This document shows, one piece after another, positions 25,953 through 36,094 of a stretch of DNA of 64,000 bases; position 1 is the stretch's first letter, and each line of letters starts with the position of its first letter. This DNA is from Gordonia amarae NBRC 15530 (lineage in GTDB: Bacteria > Actinomycetota > Actinomycetes > Mycobacteriales > Mycobacteriaceae): the NCBI RefSeq assembly GCF_000241345.1, contig NZ_BAED01000080.1:39158-103157 (forward strand). Reading direction: 5' to 3'. Both the position numbers and the translations under genes were made by a program. The notes under the pieces were generated by a model. That model ran no database searches, was not told where the DNA came from, and saw nothing but the letters and a program-made list of their open reading frames with translations.

Positions 25953-27247
25953 TTGTCGCCCTTTCCGGCCTGATCCGGGTCGGTGAGATAGAGGAAGACC
26001 TCGTCGAGGGACGGTCGTCGTAGCGTGACATCGGACAGCTGGATCCCGGCCGCCGAGGTACGGCTCACCACCTCGACGAGGGTGTCGGCACCGTCGGGGG
26101 CGGGGACGGAGACGGTGAGCCCCGGTGGCTGGGTGTGATCGGGGCCGAGCAGATCCGACAGCGTGTTCAGCAGCCGGGGCAGCTCGGTGGCGTACTCGGG
26201 CGTGACATCGCAGTAGGCGTTGCCCGTCCGGGTCTTGAGCTCGTCGGCCGTGCCCTCGGCGATCACCTTGCCGCGGTCGATGACCACGATGTTGTCGGCC
26301 AGCATGTCGGCTTCTTCAAGATACTGCGTGGTCAGCAGGGTGGTGACACCGTTGTCGCGCAGGGTCTCGATGAGTGACCACACGTCCTGGCGGCTGCGTG
26401 GATCGAGTCCGGTGGTCGGCTCGTCGAGGAACACCACGCTCGGCCAGGTGACCAGACCGCACGCGATGTCGATCCGGCGCCGCATGCCGCCGGAGTAGTC
26501 GCGCACCCGCTTGTCACCCGCGTCCACGAGATTGAAGTGTTCGAGCAGTTCGCCGGCGCGGACCTTGGCTTCCTTCTTCTTCAGGCCCAGGAGTCTGCCG
26601 AACAGGACCAGGTTCTCGCGCCCGGTGAGCGACTCGTCGAGCGAGGCGAACTGTCCGGTGAGCGCGATGGACCGGCGGACCTGCGCGGCGTCCTTACTGA
26701 TGTCGTGCCCGGCGACGGTGGCGTGGCCCCCGTCGGGTTTGAGCAGCGTGCACAGCATGTTGACGGTGGTGGTCTTGCCCGCGCCGTTGGGACCGAGGAG
26801 AGCCAGGATGCTGCCGGAGGGCACCACCAGGCTCACGTCATCGACGGCGACGAAGTCGTTGAAGCACTTGCGCAGGCCCACGGCCTCGATCGCCGGGGGT
26901 GCGTCGGAGGCCGGTGTCACGCGGGCCGCGGCCGGCTGCGTCTCCCGCGTCGCCGCGGGAGGTCTCGCGGCGCGGACCACGGGCAGGATGTCGGTGATGT
27001 CCGGGTCGTCGGCGCCGTGGTGCAGTCTCTGCCCGAACTGGCGTGGCAGCGCCGCGGAACCGTTGGCGCCGGGCCGGGCCGGCAGGCCGGCGGGGGCCTC
27101 CGGGCCATGGTTGTCGCGCCGGTACCGCAGCCCCGGACCCGTGGCCGGCTGACCGTCCGATCGGTGCGTGGCCGGACTACGACCGTCGCCGGTGCGGGAT
27201 GCGAACGCGCCCTCGCGGTCGCGCGCTGGCCGGTCGGCGTGGGTCAT
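25949..27247 (-). CDS. Drr-type ABC exporter ATPase with long N-terminal extension
   Basis: A 432-residue ABC ATPase. Walker A is GPNGAGKTT (152-160), the signature YSGGM (251-255) and Walker B VVFLDEP (271-277), followed by DrrA-type TTQYLEEADMLADNIVVID and a C-terminal regulatory part. The first 118 or so residues precede the ABC domain and are rich in Pro, Ala, Arg and Gly, so probably disordered; DrrA proteins usually begin close to the ABC domain. AGGAG precedes ATG 27247. The gene is first in the operon and divergent from the NRPS genes. Confidence 0.9.
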   Translation of the reverse strand: MTHADRPARDREGAFASRTGDGRSPATHRSDGQPATGPGLRYRRDNHGPEAPAGLPARPGANGSAALPRQFGQRLHHGADDPDITDILPVVRAARPPAATRETQPAAARVTPASDAPPAIEAVGLRKCFNDFVAVDDVSLVVPSGSILALLGPNGAGKTTTVNMLCTLLKPDGGHATVAGHDISKDAAQVRRSIALTGQFASLDESLTGRENLVLFGRLLGLKKKEAKVRAGELLEHFNLVDAGDKRVRDYSGGMRRRIDIACGLVTWPSVVFLDEPTTGLDPRSRQDVWSLIETLRDNGVTTLLTTQYLEEADMLADNIVVIDRGKVIAEGTADELKTRTGNAYCDVTPEYATELPRLLNTLSDLLGPDHTQPPGLTVSVPAPDGADTLVEVVSRTSAAGIQLSDVTLRRPSLDEVFLYLTDPDQAGKGDK

Positions 27248-27894
27248 GCTGCTCCTGGTGTGTCACGGAAGGTTGACGATGACCGTCGTCTCAGAGCATA
27301 CGTCGGGCTCGGTGGCCGCCGGTGCGGACTTGTCCCTGCGATGCTGTGTCTCGGGTCTGTATCGGTCAGCCCCGGCAGAGTTACAGACGGGTACCAAACC
27401 CGATGACTGTATCGTGTGCCGCCGCCCGCGAGGTTACTGTCGGATCGCGCAACCCCGGTCGGGTACGCACCACATAGGTGCGACCATTGCGAGGATCGCC
27501 ACGAACGGCGAACCTGCGCCGCGGTGCGGAATGTGTCGGTCATATGGTCGAACCTAGGAGGAGGTGGACCACAATATGGCGAGGTCAGGCGCGCGGGTGG
27601 GGAATCGGAAGCCCGACCTCGGTGCCCAACCGGCCGTGCTGGTGACAGAATGACCCGATGGAATCGCGAATTATGGCCCCGGTCGGTGTCTGTGACGGGC
27701 TGTAACGTGCTCACCGCCGGTGCCGAACATGCACAGGCATGGCGACGTGCGGCGACGGTATCGGACACGACAGCCCCTACACTGTCCGATGGGTTTGGGC
27801 GCGGCTACAGGCTTGCGGCGCTGCCTGCATACCACTGCGGGGTGAATTCCGTAGGGGTGACGGTGGAGAGAGGTAGCGAGGAGGATTGATTCCG
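27248..27894. promoter_or_regulatory. Divergent intergenic region between exporter and NRPS operons
   Basis: This 647-base stretch is visibly less GC-rich than its flanks and should contain the promoters of both operons. The only strong translational signal is AGGAGGAGGT at 27556-27565 before a 25-codon reading frame. A GCGAGGAGGA site serves the first NRPS gene. By eye I see no IdeR/Fur-like box and no clear hairpin terminator. A 79-codon frame (27650-27889) fills the rest but its codon use is poor. Confidence 0.5.
27576..27653 (+). CDS. Possible 25-residue leader peptide upstream of the NRPS genes
   Basis: AGGAGGAGGT lies 10 bases before ATG 27576, the best Shine-Dalgarno match in the surrounding region. 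It starts a 25-codon frame (MARSGARVGNRKPDLGAQPA, then VLVTE) ending at 27653. About three quarters of its third positions are G or C, below typical genes here but above the rest of the gap. It resembles no known protein. It could be an upstream control peptide or simply a chance ORF behind a purine-rich stretch. Confidence 0.3.
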   Translation: MARSGARVGNRKPDLGAQPAVLVTE

Positions 27895-30800
27895 ATGGTT
27901 GGGGCAAACAGGGATCGCGACGCGGTGGACGGCATGCTGCCGCTGACACCTGCGCAACGCGGCATGTGGTTTGCCGAGAATCTCTCGCCCGACTACTCGG
28001 TCAATATCGCGCACTACCTCGATATCCGGCACGCGCCGGGCGGTCTTGACCTCGAACTGCTCGCCTCCGCCTGCGAGGAGGTCGGTAAGCAGATCGAATC
28101 GCCGTTCGTCAGGCTCGCCGAGGTCGACGGCGTGCCCATGCAGTACGTCGACGTCGACTTCGACCAGCACGCCGAGATCAAGGATCTGCGGGGTGAGGCC
28201 GATCCGGTGGCCGCCGCGCTGGCCTGGATGAACGCCGAGTATCGGCAGCCCGTCGACCTGCTCTCCGACCAGTTCGTGGTCAACATCCTGCTTCGCGTGG
28301 CCGACGACCGGACCCTGTGGTACCAGCGCAGCCACCATATCGTCGTCGATGGTTACGCCGCCCTCGTTCTCGTGCAGCGCATCGTGGACCGCTACAACAC
28401 GATCCGGCGCGGCGAAGAACCGGTGGCGCGGCCGGTCGTCGGCATGGCGGGGATCATCGAGTACGAGCAGTCCTATCAGAACAGCACTCGCCGCACCACC
28501 GACCGCGAGCACTGGCTCTCCCGCGTACAGGACCTGCCTGAGCGTGTCACGCTGGCCCGGACCACCAATAACGCGGCACTGTCATTCGATAACGTGGTCG
28601 CGAGCAAGGCGCTCGACCCGGCGTTGCAGGCCCGGCTCGAAGCGGTCGCCAAGGAATGCGGGTCGTCCGTGGCCGTGGTGCTGACCGCGGCGTTCGCGGC
28701 GTTCCTCTCGCGCATGACCGGTGCCGACGACATCGTGATGAGCCTTCCCGTCACCGGACGGTCGACCGCGAAGATCAAGCGTTCGGGCGGCATGGTGTCC
28801 AACATTCTCCCGGTTCGGGTCCGCGACGTGTCGGGCCGCTCCGCGCGCGACCTGATCGCCGCCGCCCAGCTGGAGATGACCGGCGCGCTGCGGCATCAGC
28901 GTTATCGCTCCGACGACATCAAGCGCGATGCCGATATGGACGGCAGCTCGGTGGGCTTCGGGCCCCGCATCAACATGGTGTTCTTCGACGAACCCATCGA
29001 GATCGAGGGCGCGAGCGTCGACTACCGGATCCTCACCTCGGGCATCCTCGAAGACCTGCTCGTCAACCTGTATCAGGCCAGCAAGGGTGCCGAGCTGGTC
29101 GTTGACCTGCACGGCAATCCGCACCTGTATTCGCCCGCGGAGATCGATACCCATCACCGGCGGTTCCTGGCCTTCGTCGCGCGCCTGCTCGACGACCTGG
29201 CGGTGGATGTGCGCGATGTCGACATCCTGCTGCCCGGTGAGCACTCGGGGCTGATCGAACTCGCCACCGGCCCCGAACGGCGGTGGACCGAGCAGCAGCT
29301 CGCGCCCGACGGTCTCCTCGGGTTGTTCGCGGCGCGGGTCGCCGAGCATCCCGATCGTGTCGCAATCAGCGACGACACCCATGACTGGACCTACGCACAG
29401 TTCGACGGACTGCGGCGGGTGCTGGCTGCGCGCCTGGTCGACGACGGTGTCCGGCCCGTCGACCGCGTCGCCGTTGTGCTCGATCGTGGGATCGAGCAGG
29501 TCGCCGCGATCTATGCGGTGCTCACCGTCGGTGGTGCGTATGTGCCGATCGACCCGGCCTCCCCGGACGGCCGGCGGTCGCTGGTCCTGGAGACCGCCGA
29601 GCCCTCCCTGGTCATCGACGCCGACTACCTTGCCAAGGTCGGGCTGCGTTCGGAGCCGACCGTGTACGGAACCGATCCCGTTGCTGTCACCTCGCCCGAG
29701 CTACCGCCCGGTGCGAGTGCCTACGTGATCTTCACCTCAGGTTCCACCGGCGTCCCCAAGGGTGTCGGGGTACCGATGGCCGGGGTGGCCAACAGGCTCG
29801 CCTGGATGCAGGACCGCTACCCGATCGATGCCGGCGACTCGGTGCTGTACAAGACCCCGTTCACCTTCGACGTCTCGGTGTGGGAGCTGTTCTGGCCGCT
29901 GCAGGTGGGTGCCCGGATGGTGATCGCCCGTGCCGACGGCCACCGTGACCCGGAGTACCTGCGGTCGGTGCTCAGCGCCAAGTCGGTGACCAACGTCCAC
30001 TTCGTGCCGTCGATGCTCGACGTGTTCGTCGACGCCGCCGAACCGGGTGCACCGGTGCTGCCGTCGGGTGTGCGCCGCGTCTTCACCTCCGGTGAGGGTC
30101 TGCCCGCGCCGCTGGCCCGGCGTGTGGTCGCCGAGTCCGAGGCCCTGCTGATCAACCTGTACGGCCCCACCGAGGCCTCCGTGGAGGTGACCGGTTACGA
30201 GGTCGCCGGTGCTGAGCACACGATTCCCATCGGTGCCCCGGTCCCTAACACCCGCACGTACGTTCTCGACGCACGCCTGCGCCAGGTCCCGGTCGGCGTT
30301 GCCGGCGAACTGTATCTGGCCGGTGTTCAGCTCGCGGACGGCTATGTCAAGCAGGAGTCACTCACGGCCGGCCGGTTCGTCGCCGACCCGTTCGTGCCGG
30401 GCGAGCGGATGTACCGGACCGGCGACCTGGTCCGGTGGAACGCCGACGGCGACCTGGACTACCTGGGTCGCACCGACTTCCAGGTCAAGATCCGCGGTCA
30501 GCGGGTCGAGCTCGGTGAGATCGAGGCGACGCTGCTCGGTGAGGGTCGCGTCGACAGTGCGGTCGTGGTGGTCCGTACCGACCTGGGCGCACCCACGCTC
30601 GTCGCCTATGCCCGGCCCAACCCGTGGACCACCGTCGACGAGGATCTTTCGGCCTCGCTGCTGCGCTGGTGCCGCAGGCACCTGCCGCGCTACATGGTGC
30701 CCGCCGCCGTCGTCGTCCTGGACGAGTTCCCGGTCAATTCGTCGGGCAAACTCGACCGGTCCGCGCTGCCGGACCCGATATTCACCGCCGACGATTCGGT

Positions 30801-33800
30801 TCAGTTCGTCGAGCCGACGACTCTCACCCAGCGCCGACTGGTGGCGTTGCTGTCCGAGCTCCTCGACATCGAACGAATCGGCCTGCGGGACAACATCTTC
30901 TCTCTTGGTGCCGATTCCCTCACCGCGGCCCGGCTCGCCGCCCGGGTCCGTAAGGAGTTCGGTTCCGCGGTCGCCCTGAACGAGGTGTTCGACAGCGTCG
31001 ACATCGGCGAACTGGCCGCGGCCATCGACAACGCCGAGCGCGCCGACGACCGGCCGCCGTTGCGCGCAGCCCTGCGTCCCGAGCGGATCCCGCTGTCGTA
31101 TCCGCAGACCCGGCTGTGGTTCATCAACCGGATGGATCCGTCCGCGGCCACCTACAACATGCCGGGCGCGGTCCGGCTCGGCGCCGACGTCGATGTCGAT
31201 GCGATGCGTTCGGCGGTGGCCGACGTGGTGATGCGGCACGAATCGCTGCGCACCCGTTTCCCGGCCGTAGACGGTGAGCCGCTGCAGGAGATCATTCCGG
31301 TGGAGGTGGCAGTCGCGGAGACGGCGTTGTCGGTGCGCAGGGTATCGGTGGCAGAACTCGACTCCGCGTTGAGCTCAGAGGTGATGGTCGGCTTCGATGT
31401 CGCCTCCCAGCTTCCGGTCCGGTTCCTGATCTTCCAGGTGATCGATGCCGGCACGGTCTCCGACAATGTGCTCGCGATTGTGCTACATCACATCGCCGGC
31501 GACGGTGCGTCGCTCGAACCGCTGATCACCGATCTGATGACCGCCTACGCCTCCAGGCTGGCCGGTCAGGCCCCGCTCTGGGCGCCGTTGCCCGTCCAGT
31601 ACGCGGACTACGCGCTGTGGCAGCGTGAGGTCCTCGGCGCTCCCGACGACGAGAACTCGCGGCTCAACAAGGAACTGGCGTTCTGGTCCGACGAACTGGC
31701 CGGTGCACCCGAAGTGCTCAGCCTGCCCGTCGACCATCCCCGGCCGCACATCCCCACAGGTGTGGGTGCCTTCGTCGACACCGTGCTCGACGGTAAGACG
31801 GCCGCGGGCGTGCGCGCCCTCGCGCGGGCGCACGACGTCACCCCGTTCACGGTTCTGCATGCCGCGCTTGCCGCGGTGTTCTCCCGGCTCGGCGACAGCG
31901 GCGACATCTCGATGGGTACCGCTGTCGCGGGCCGCGACGAGCCGGAGACGGCCGGACTCATCGGCATGTTCGTCAACACGGTGGTGCTGCGCACGCAGGT
32001 CCGGCAGGGGCAGACGGTGGCAGGTTTCCTGCGCGAGGCGGGCCGGGTGCGTACCCGGGCTCTCGAACACTCGCAGGCACCGTTCGAGCAGGTTGTCGAT
32101 GCCGTGGCCACCCACCGGACGCTGGCCCACAGCCCGCTGGTGCAGGCCATCTTCACCATGACCACCGACCACCACCGGGCGTTGCGCACCGAGGGGATCG
32201 AGGTTCTCGACGCCCGCGTTCCGGCGGCCAAGTACGACCTGAGCGTCTCGGCGGTCCAGTTCCGCGGAAACGGCGCCGACAGCGACCGCATCGAACTTGA
32301 ATTCTCTTATTCGACAGATCTTTTCGAGCGTTCGACGGTCGAGCGGATCGCGGAGTACCTGGCCGCGACCATCGACGGGATGATCGCCGACCCGGATCGC
32401 CCGCTGGGGTCGATCGATATCCTGCCCGCCGACGAGATCTCGGCGCTGACCCGGCACAGTGCCGGAGCCGCACCGCGGACACTGCGCGAGTTCGTGGTCG
32501 ACGCGCTCGCCGCCGCGGATCCGCAGCGGCCCGCGGTCGTCGGCACCGCCACCGTGAGCAACGAACTGTTCGACATGCACAGCAATCAGCTGGCGCGTGA
32601 CATGCTCGCGGCCGGAATCGGTCCGGGAGATGTTGTCGCACTTGCGATTCCACGATCACACCTGTCGGTGATGGCGGCGGTTGCCGTGATCAAGACCGGT
32701 GCGGCCTTCGTGAGTATCGACCCGGAGTTCCCGCAGGAACGCAGGGAGACGATGCTGGCCGACTCGCGTTCGGCCGTCGGCATCACCACCACGGCCACCG
32801 AGGCCGCGGGCGACGGCGGGATCGACTGGATCGTGCTGGACGACAGCGTCTGTGAGCTGAGGCTCGCCGGTCACCGGGAAACCCCTGTCGATGACGCGGA
32901 ACTGCGCAGGCCGCCGCAGCTCGACGATCCGGCCTACCTGATCTACACCTCCGGTTCGACCGGTGCCCCCAAAGCCACCGTTGTGCCCAACCGGGGCCTG
33001 CAGAACCTGGCCGAGCGGTGCGTCGAGATCTTCGACGTCGCGCGCACTTCCCGTGTGCTGCATGTGGTGTCGACGAGTTTTGACGTGTGGGTCGCCGAGC
33101 TCATGATGGCGCTGTCCACCGACGAGCCGTTGGTGGTCGCCGACCGCTACACCTACGGCGGGCAGGAACTCGAGGCGCTCATCGCCAAGCACCGTGTCAC
33201 CCACGTGGTGATGACGCCGTCGGCACTGTCCACGGTGGCGCCGGAGCAGGTGTCGTCGGTGCAGGTCGTGGTCAGCTGCGGTGAGCCGTGCTCGCCCGAC
33301 CTGGTCCGCCGCTGGACCGACGCCGGCCGCAAATTCTTCAACGCGTACGGCCCCACCGAGGCCACGGTGTTCGCCACCTACATCGGCCCGATGACCACCA
33401 CCGAAGAGGTGACCATCGGCCGGTCGCCCGCGGGTGTGGGGGCGATGGTGCTCGACGCGGGTCTGCGTCCGACGCCCACCGGGGTGATCGGTGAGTTGTA
33501 TCTCACCGGTGACCAGGTGGTCCTGGGCTACCTGAACCGGATGCGGCTCACGTCCGAGCGTTTCGTCGCCGATCCGTTCGGGACGGGCACCCGCATGTAC
33601 CGGACCGGCGACCGGGTGCGGCGGCTCGCCGACGGCAGGCTCGTGTACCACGGCCGCGGCGACTTCCAGATGAAGGTCCGCGGTATGCGCGTGGAACCGG
33701 GCGAGGTCGACGCGGTGCTCAACACGTATCCCGGTGTCGCCAATGCGCTCAGCATGGGCGTTCCCGGTCCGGCCGGTGCGACGGTCCTGGTGTCGTATGT

Positions 33801-35922
33801 GACCCCGGTCAAAGGCGGCACCCTCTTCCCCGATGACGTGATCGACTTCGCGGCGCAGTCCCTGCCCTCGCACATGGTGCCGCAGTCGGTGGTCGTGGTC
33901 GATGAGTTCGAGCTGACACCCGTCGGCAAGATCGACCGCAAGAAGCTGCCAACCGCCGATTTCACGCGGGTGACGGACTTCGTCGCACCGCGGACCCAGC
34001 TCGAAAGCGTCATCGCCGACGTGTTCGCGCAGACACTCGGGCTCGAGCGGGTCAGCGTCCATGACGGATTCTTCGAGCTCGGCGGCAACTCACTGTCGGC
34101 GACCAAGCTCGCGGCGGCGCTGTCGAATGTGATCGGCCGTCCGGTTCCGGTGAAGACGCTCTTCGAGGCACCCAGCGTCGCGGGCATGTCCGAGGCCATC
34201 GGAACGCTCACCGCGGGTCACATCATGCCGCCGCTGGTCGCCCGGCAGCGGGCCGAGCTGGTGCCGGTGTCGGATGCGCAGCGCGGCATGTGGCTGCTCA
34301 ACCGGGCCGACCCCGATTCGGCCGCCTACAACATCGCATTCGCGCTACGACTGGCCGGCGATCTCGATCTCGGCGCGCTGCGGGACGCCGCCGGCGACCT
34401 GATCCGCCGTCAGGAGGTGCTGCGCACCAGCTACCCGATGATCGACGGGATGCCCACCCAGGTGATCCGCCCGGCCGACGAGGTGGTGGCCGGACTCGAA
34501 CTCACACCGGTCGATATCAGCGGTCCGGTGAACGAGGCGATCGCCGAGGTCACCGGCAAAGGTTTCGACGTGGTCGCCGCGCCGCCGGTGCGGCTGGCAC
34601 TGCTCCGTGTCGGCCCGGCCGAGCATGTGATGGTGTTCGTCATCCACCACATCAGCGGTGACGGTTCGTCGCTCGGACCCCTCGCGCGTGATTTCATGAC
34701 CGCCTACTCGGCTCGTGCCGAGGGCCACGCACCGTCCTGGCAGCCGTTGCGGGTCCAGTACGCCGACTATGTGCAATGGCAGGCCGAGCGGCTGGCTATG
34801 TGCGACGACGACGGGGTACCCGAACGCGACCGGCAGATGGCCTACTGGAAGCGCCGCCTGGCGGGGGCACCCGAGCGTCTCGACCTGCCCAGTGATCGGC
34901 CCCGTCCGGCGGTACCGACCTTCGGCGGTGCGCGCGTCGGGTTCGAGATCCCCGCGCGTCTCGTCAACGCACTCGAAGGTATCGCGCGGGCGCGGAATAC
35001 GACTCTGTTCATGGTCACCCACGCGGCCCTGGCGATTCTGTTGACCCGGCTGAGCGGACGCAACGACGTCGTCATCGGCACCCCGTACGCGGGCCGCTCC
35101 ATGCCGGCGCTCGACGACATCGTCGGGATGTTCGTCAACACGCTGGCCCTGCGCACCGAGGTCGATCCGGCCGAGCGGTTCTCCGGTCTCATCGAACGGG
35201 TCCGCAGCAATGACCTGGCCGACATGGCGCACACCGATGTGTCGTTCGAGTCGGTGGTGGCCGAGCTCGGCACCCCGCGCAGCGCCTCGTTCAATCCGGT
35301 GTTCCAGGCGATGTTCGCATTCCAGAACATGGAGTTCCCGGTGGTCGAGCTGGCCGGGCTGGAGATCTCCCCGCTGTCGGAGGAACTCGTCGCGGCGAAG
35401 GTCGACCTGCAACTGACCCTGCTGCCGAATGACTCCGGGCTCAGCGAACCCGGTGCCCCGATGCGTGGCGAGTTTGTTTATGCCACAGATCTTTTCGATG
35501 AGGAAACGATCGCCCGGCATGCGCAGCGCTACCTGAGCGTGCTCGAGGAGATCTGTGCGGATCCGCAGATCGTGGTCGGCGACATCTCGATCGCCACTGA
35601 GGCCGAACGTGCGGCTGCGAGCGAGTCACCCGCCGACGACGATCAGCCGCTGCCCGAGCTCGTGGCGGCAGCCGCGCTGCGCTCGCCGGACGGTGCGGCG
35701 CTCACCCGGGACGGGGCCACGGTCACCTTCCAGTCGCTGGCGACGATGACAACCGCCATGTCGGCGGCCCTGCCCGATGCGGACTCGGCATTTGTCACCG
35801 CGCTGATGAGTCTGGCTCCCAGTCTGGCCGGGGGGGACGCCGAAGTACTCGGTGAGGCGCTCGACGAGATCCGGCGCCGTGCCGCCGGTGAGCGTGAGAT
35901 GGACCAGGGTAACGTGATCTGA
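27895..35922 (+). CDS. NRPS 1: C-A(Ser)-T-C-A-T-C with C-terminal A-stub
   Basis: A 2675-residue non-ribosomal peptide synthetase. C1 has SHHIVVDG (His pair at 147-148) and the WYQRxHH context of EntF-type condensation domains, so it probably accepts an aryl or fatty-acyl starter. A1 (SGSTGVPKG near 615) reads DVWHFSLVE-K, which predicts serine. T1 has its phosphopantetheine Ser1008 (GADSL). C2 has LHHIAGDG (1198). A2 (SGSTGAPK near 1683) reads about DVAVVCAVF-K, with no match known to me. T2 Ser2066 (GGNSL), C3 HHISGDG (2251). Residues 2586-2675 are an adenylation-domain stub. ATG 27895 has GAGGAG upstream; TTG 27886 is too close to it. Confidence 0.92.
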   Translation: MVGANRDRDAVDGMLPLTPAQRGMWFAENLSPDYSVNIAHYLDIRHAPGGLDLELLASACEEVGKQIESPFVRLAEVDGVPMQYVDVDFDQHAEIKDLRGEADPVAAALAWMNAEYRQPVDLLSDQFVVNILLRVADDRTLWYQRSHHIVVDGYAALVLVQRIVDRYNTIRRGEEPVARPVVGMAGIIEYEQSYQNSTRRTTDREHWLSRVQDLPERVTLARTTNNAALSFDNVVASKALDPALQARLEAVAKECGSSVAVVLTAAFAAFLSRMTGADDIVMSLPVTGRSTAKIKRSGGMVSNILPVRVRDVSGRSARDLIAAAQLEMTGALRHQRYRSDDIKRDADMDGSSVGFGPRINMVFFDEPIEIEGASVDYRILTSGILEDLLVNLYQASKGAELVVDLHGNPHLYSPAEIDTHHRRFLAFVARLLDDLAVDVRDVDILLPGEHSGLIELATGPERRWTEQQLAPDGLLGLFAARVAEHPDRVAISDDTHDWTYAQFDGLRRVLAARLVDDGVRPVDRVAVVLDRGIEQVAAIYAVLTVGGAYVPIDPASPDGRRSLVLETAEPSLVIDADYLAKVGLRSEPTVYGTDPVAVTSPELPPGASAYVIFTSGSTGVPKGVGVPMAGVANRLAWMQDRYPIDAGDSVLYKTPFTFDVSVWELFWPLQVGARMVIARADGHRDPEYLRSVLSAKSVTNVHFVPSMLDVFVDAAEPGAPVLPSGVRRVFTSGEGLPAPLARRVVAESEALLINLYGPTEASVEVTGYEVAGAEHTIPIGAPVPNTRTYVLDARLRQVPVGVAGELYLAGVQLADGYVKQESLTAGRFVADPFVPGERMYRTGDLVRWNADGDLDYLGRTDFQVKIRGQRVELGEIEATLLGEGRVDSAVVVVRTDLGAPTLVAYARPNPWTTVDEDLSASLLRWCRRHLPRYMVPAAVVVLDEFPVNSSGKLDRSALPDPIFTADDSVQFVEPTTLTQRRLVALLSELLDIERIGLRDNIFSLGADSLTAARLAARVRKEFGSAVALNEVFDSVDIGELAAAIDNAERADDRPPLRAALRPERIPLSYPQTRLWFINRMDPSAATYNMPGAVRLGADVDVDAMRSAVADVVMRHESLRTRFPAVDGEPLQEIIPVEVAVAETALSVRRVSVAELDSALSSEVMVGFDVASQLPVRFLIFQVIDAGTVSDNVLAIVLHHIAGDGASLEPLITDLMTAYASRLAGQAPLWAPLPVQYADYALWQREVLGAPDDENSRLNKELAFWSDELAGAPEVLSLPVDHPRPHIPTGVGAFVDTVLDGKTAAGVRALARAHDVTPFTVLHAALAAVFSRLGDSGDISMGTAVAGRDEPETAGLIGMFVNTVVLRTQVRQGQTVAGFLREAGRVRTRALEHSQAPFEQVVDAVATHRTLAHSPLVQAIFTMTTDHHRALRTEGIEVLDARVPAAKYDLSVSAVQFRGNGADSDRIELEFSYSTDLFERSTVERIAEYLAATIDGMIADPDRPLGSIDILPADEISALTRHSAGAAPRTLREFVVDALAAADPQRPAVVGTATVSNELFDMHSNQLARDMLAAGIGPGDVVALAIPRSHLSVMAAVAVIKTGAAFVSIDPEFPQERRETMLADSRSAVGITTTATEAAGDGGIDWIVLDDSVCELRLAGHRETPVDDAELRRPPQLDDPAYLIYTSGSTGAPKATVVPNRGLQNLAERCVEIFDVARTSRVLHVVSTSFDVWVAELMMALSTDEPLVVADRYTYGGQELEALIAKHRVTHVVMTPSALSTVAPEQVSSVQVVVSCGEPCSPDLVRRWTDAGRKFFNAYGPTEATVFATYIGPMTTTEEVTIGRSPAGVGAMVLDAGLRPTPTGVIGELYLTGDQVVLGYLNRMRLTSERFVADPFGTGTRMYRTGDRVRRLADGRLVYHGRGDFQMKVRGMRVEPGEVDAVLNTYPGVANALSMGVPGPAGATVLVSYVTPVKGGTLFPDDVIDFAAQSLPSHMVPQSVVVVDEFELTPVGKIDRKKLPTADFTRVTDFVAPRTQLESVIADVFAQTLGLERVSVHDGFFELGGNSLSATKLAAALSNVIGRPVPVKTLFEAPSVAGMSEAIGTLTAGHIMPPLVARQRAELVPVSDAQRGMWLLNRADPDSAAYNIAFALRLAGDLDLGALRDAAGDLIRRQEVLRTSYPMIDGMPTQVIRPADEVVAGLELTPVDISGPVNEAIAEVTGKGFDVVAAPPVRLALLRVGPAEHVMVFVIHHISGDGSSLGPLARDFMTAYSARAEGHAPSWQPLRVQYADYVQWQAERLAMCDDDGVPERDRQMAYWKRRLAGAPERLDLPSDRPRPAVPTFGGARVGFEIPARLVNALEGIARARNTTLFMVTHAALAILLTRLSGRNDVVIGTPYAGRSMPALDDIVGMFVNTLALRTEVDPAERFSGLIERVRSNDLADMAHTDVSFESVVAELGTPRSASFNPVFQAMFAFQNMEFPVVELAGLEISPLSEELVAAKVDLQLTLLPNDSGLSEPGAPMRGEFVYATDLFDEETIARHAQRYLSVLEEICADPQIVVGDISIATEAERAAASESPADDDQPLPELVAAAALRSPDGAALTRDGATVTFQSLATMTTAMSAALPDADSAFVTALMSLAPSLAGGDAEVLGEALDEIRRRAAGEREMDQGNVI
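35650..35919 (+). other. A-domain stub at the C-terminus of NRPS 1
   Basis: After C3 about 90 residues remain: LPELVAAAALRSPDGAALT, then VTFQSL and a helical end. They line up with the stubs at the N-termini of NRPS 2 and NRPS 3 (pattern AxxxP.A.AL....TF.QL....A..L......D.A....LT.AL). The stub covers only the first strands of an adenylation domain and has none of its core motifs. A docking role between polypeptides is an inference. Confidence 0.6.
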
Positions 35923-36094
35923 CTCGGCCGATGGTGTCGACAACTCAGCCCGGTGCCGATCCCGGATGGCTGCTCGCGGCAGGGTACTTCCGTTGTTCGC
36001 GGATATCGTCCCAAGTCGCCATCCTTGATTGCGGGCTGGGCGCAGGGCGCCTCGGGAGGTGGTGCCGTGACAGGGGATAGGGGAAGTGTCCGGG

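Noticed and set aside
27650..27889. 79-codon plus-strand frame just before NRPS 1, considered as an MbtH-like partner
   Set aside because: It lacks the MbtH pattern (conserved Trp and Pro residues), resembles nothing known, and its third positions are much less GC-rich than real genes here.
27248..27894. Iron box (IdeR/Fur) for a siderophore reading of the NRPS locus
   Set aside because: No TTAGGTTAGGCTAACCTAA-like sequence is visible by eye in the divergent gap. The siderophore hypothesis stays open but unsupported here.
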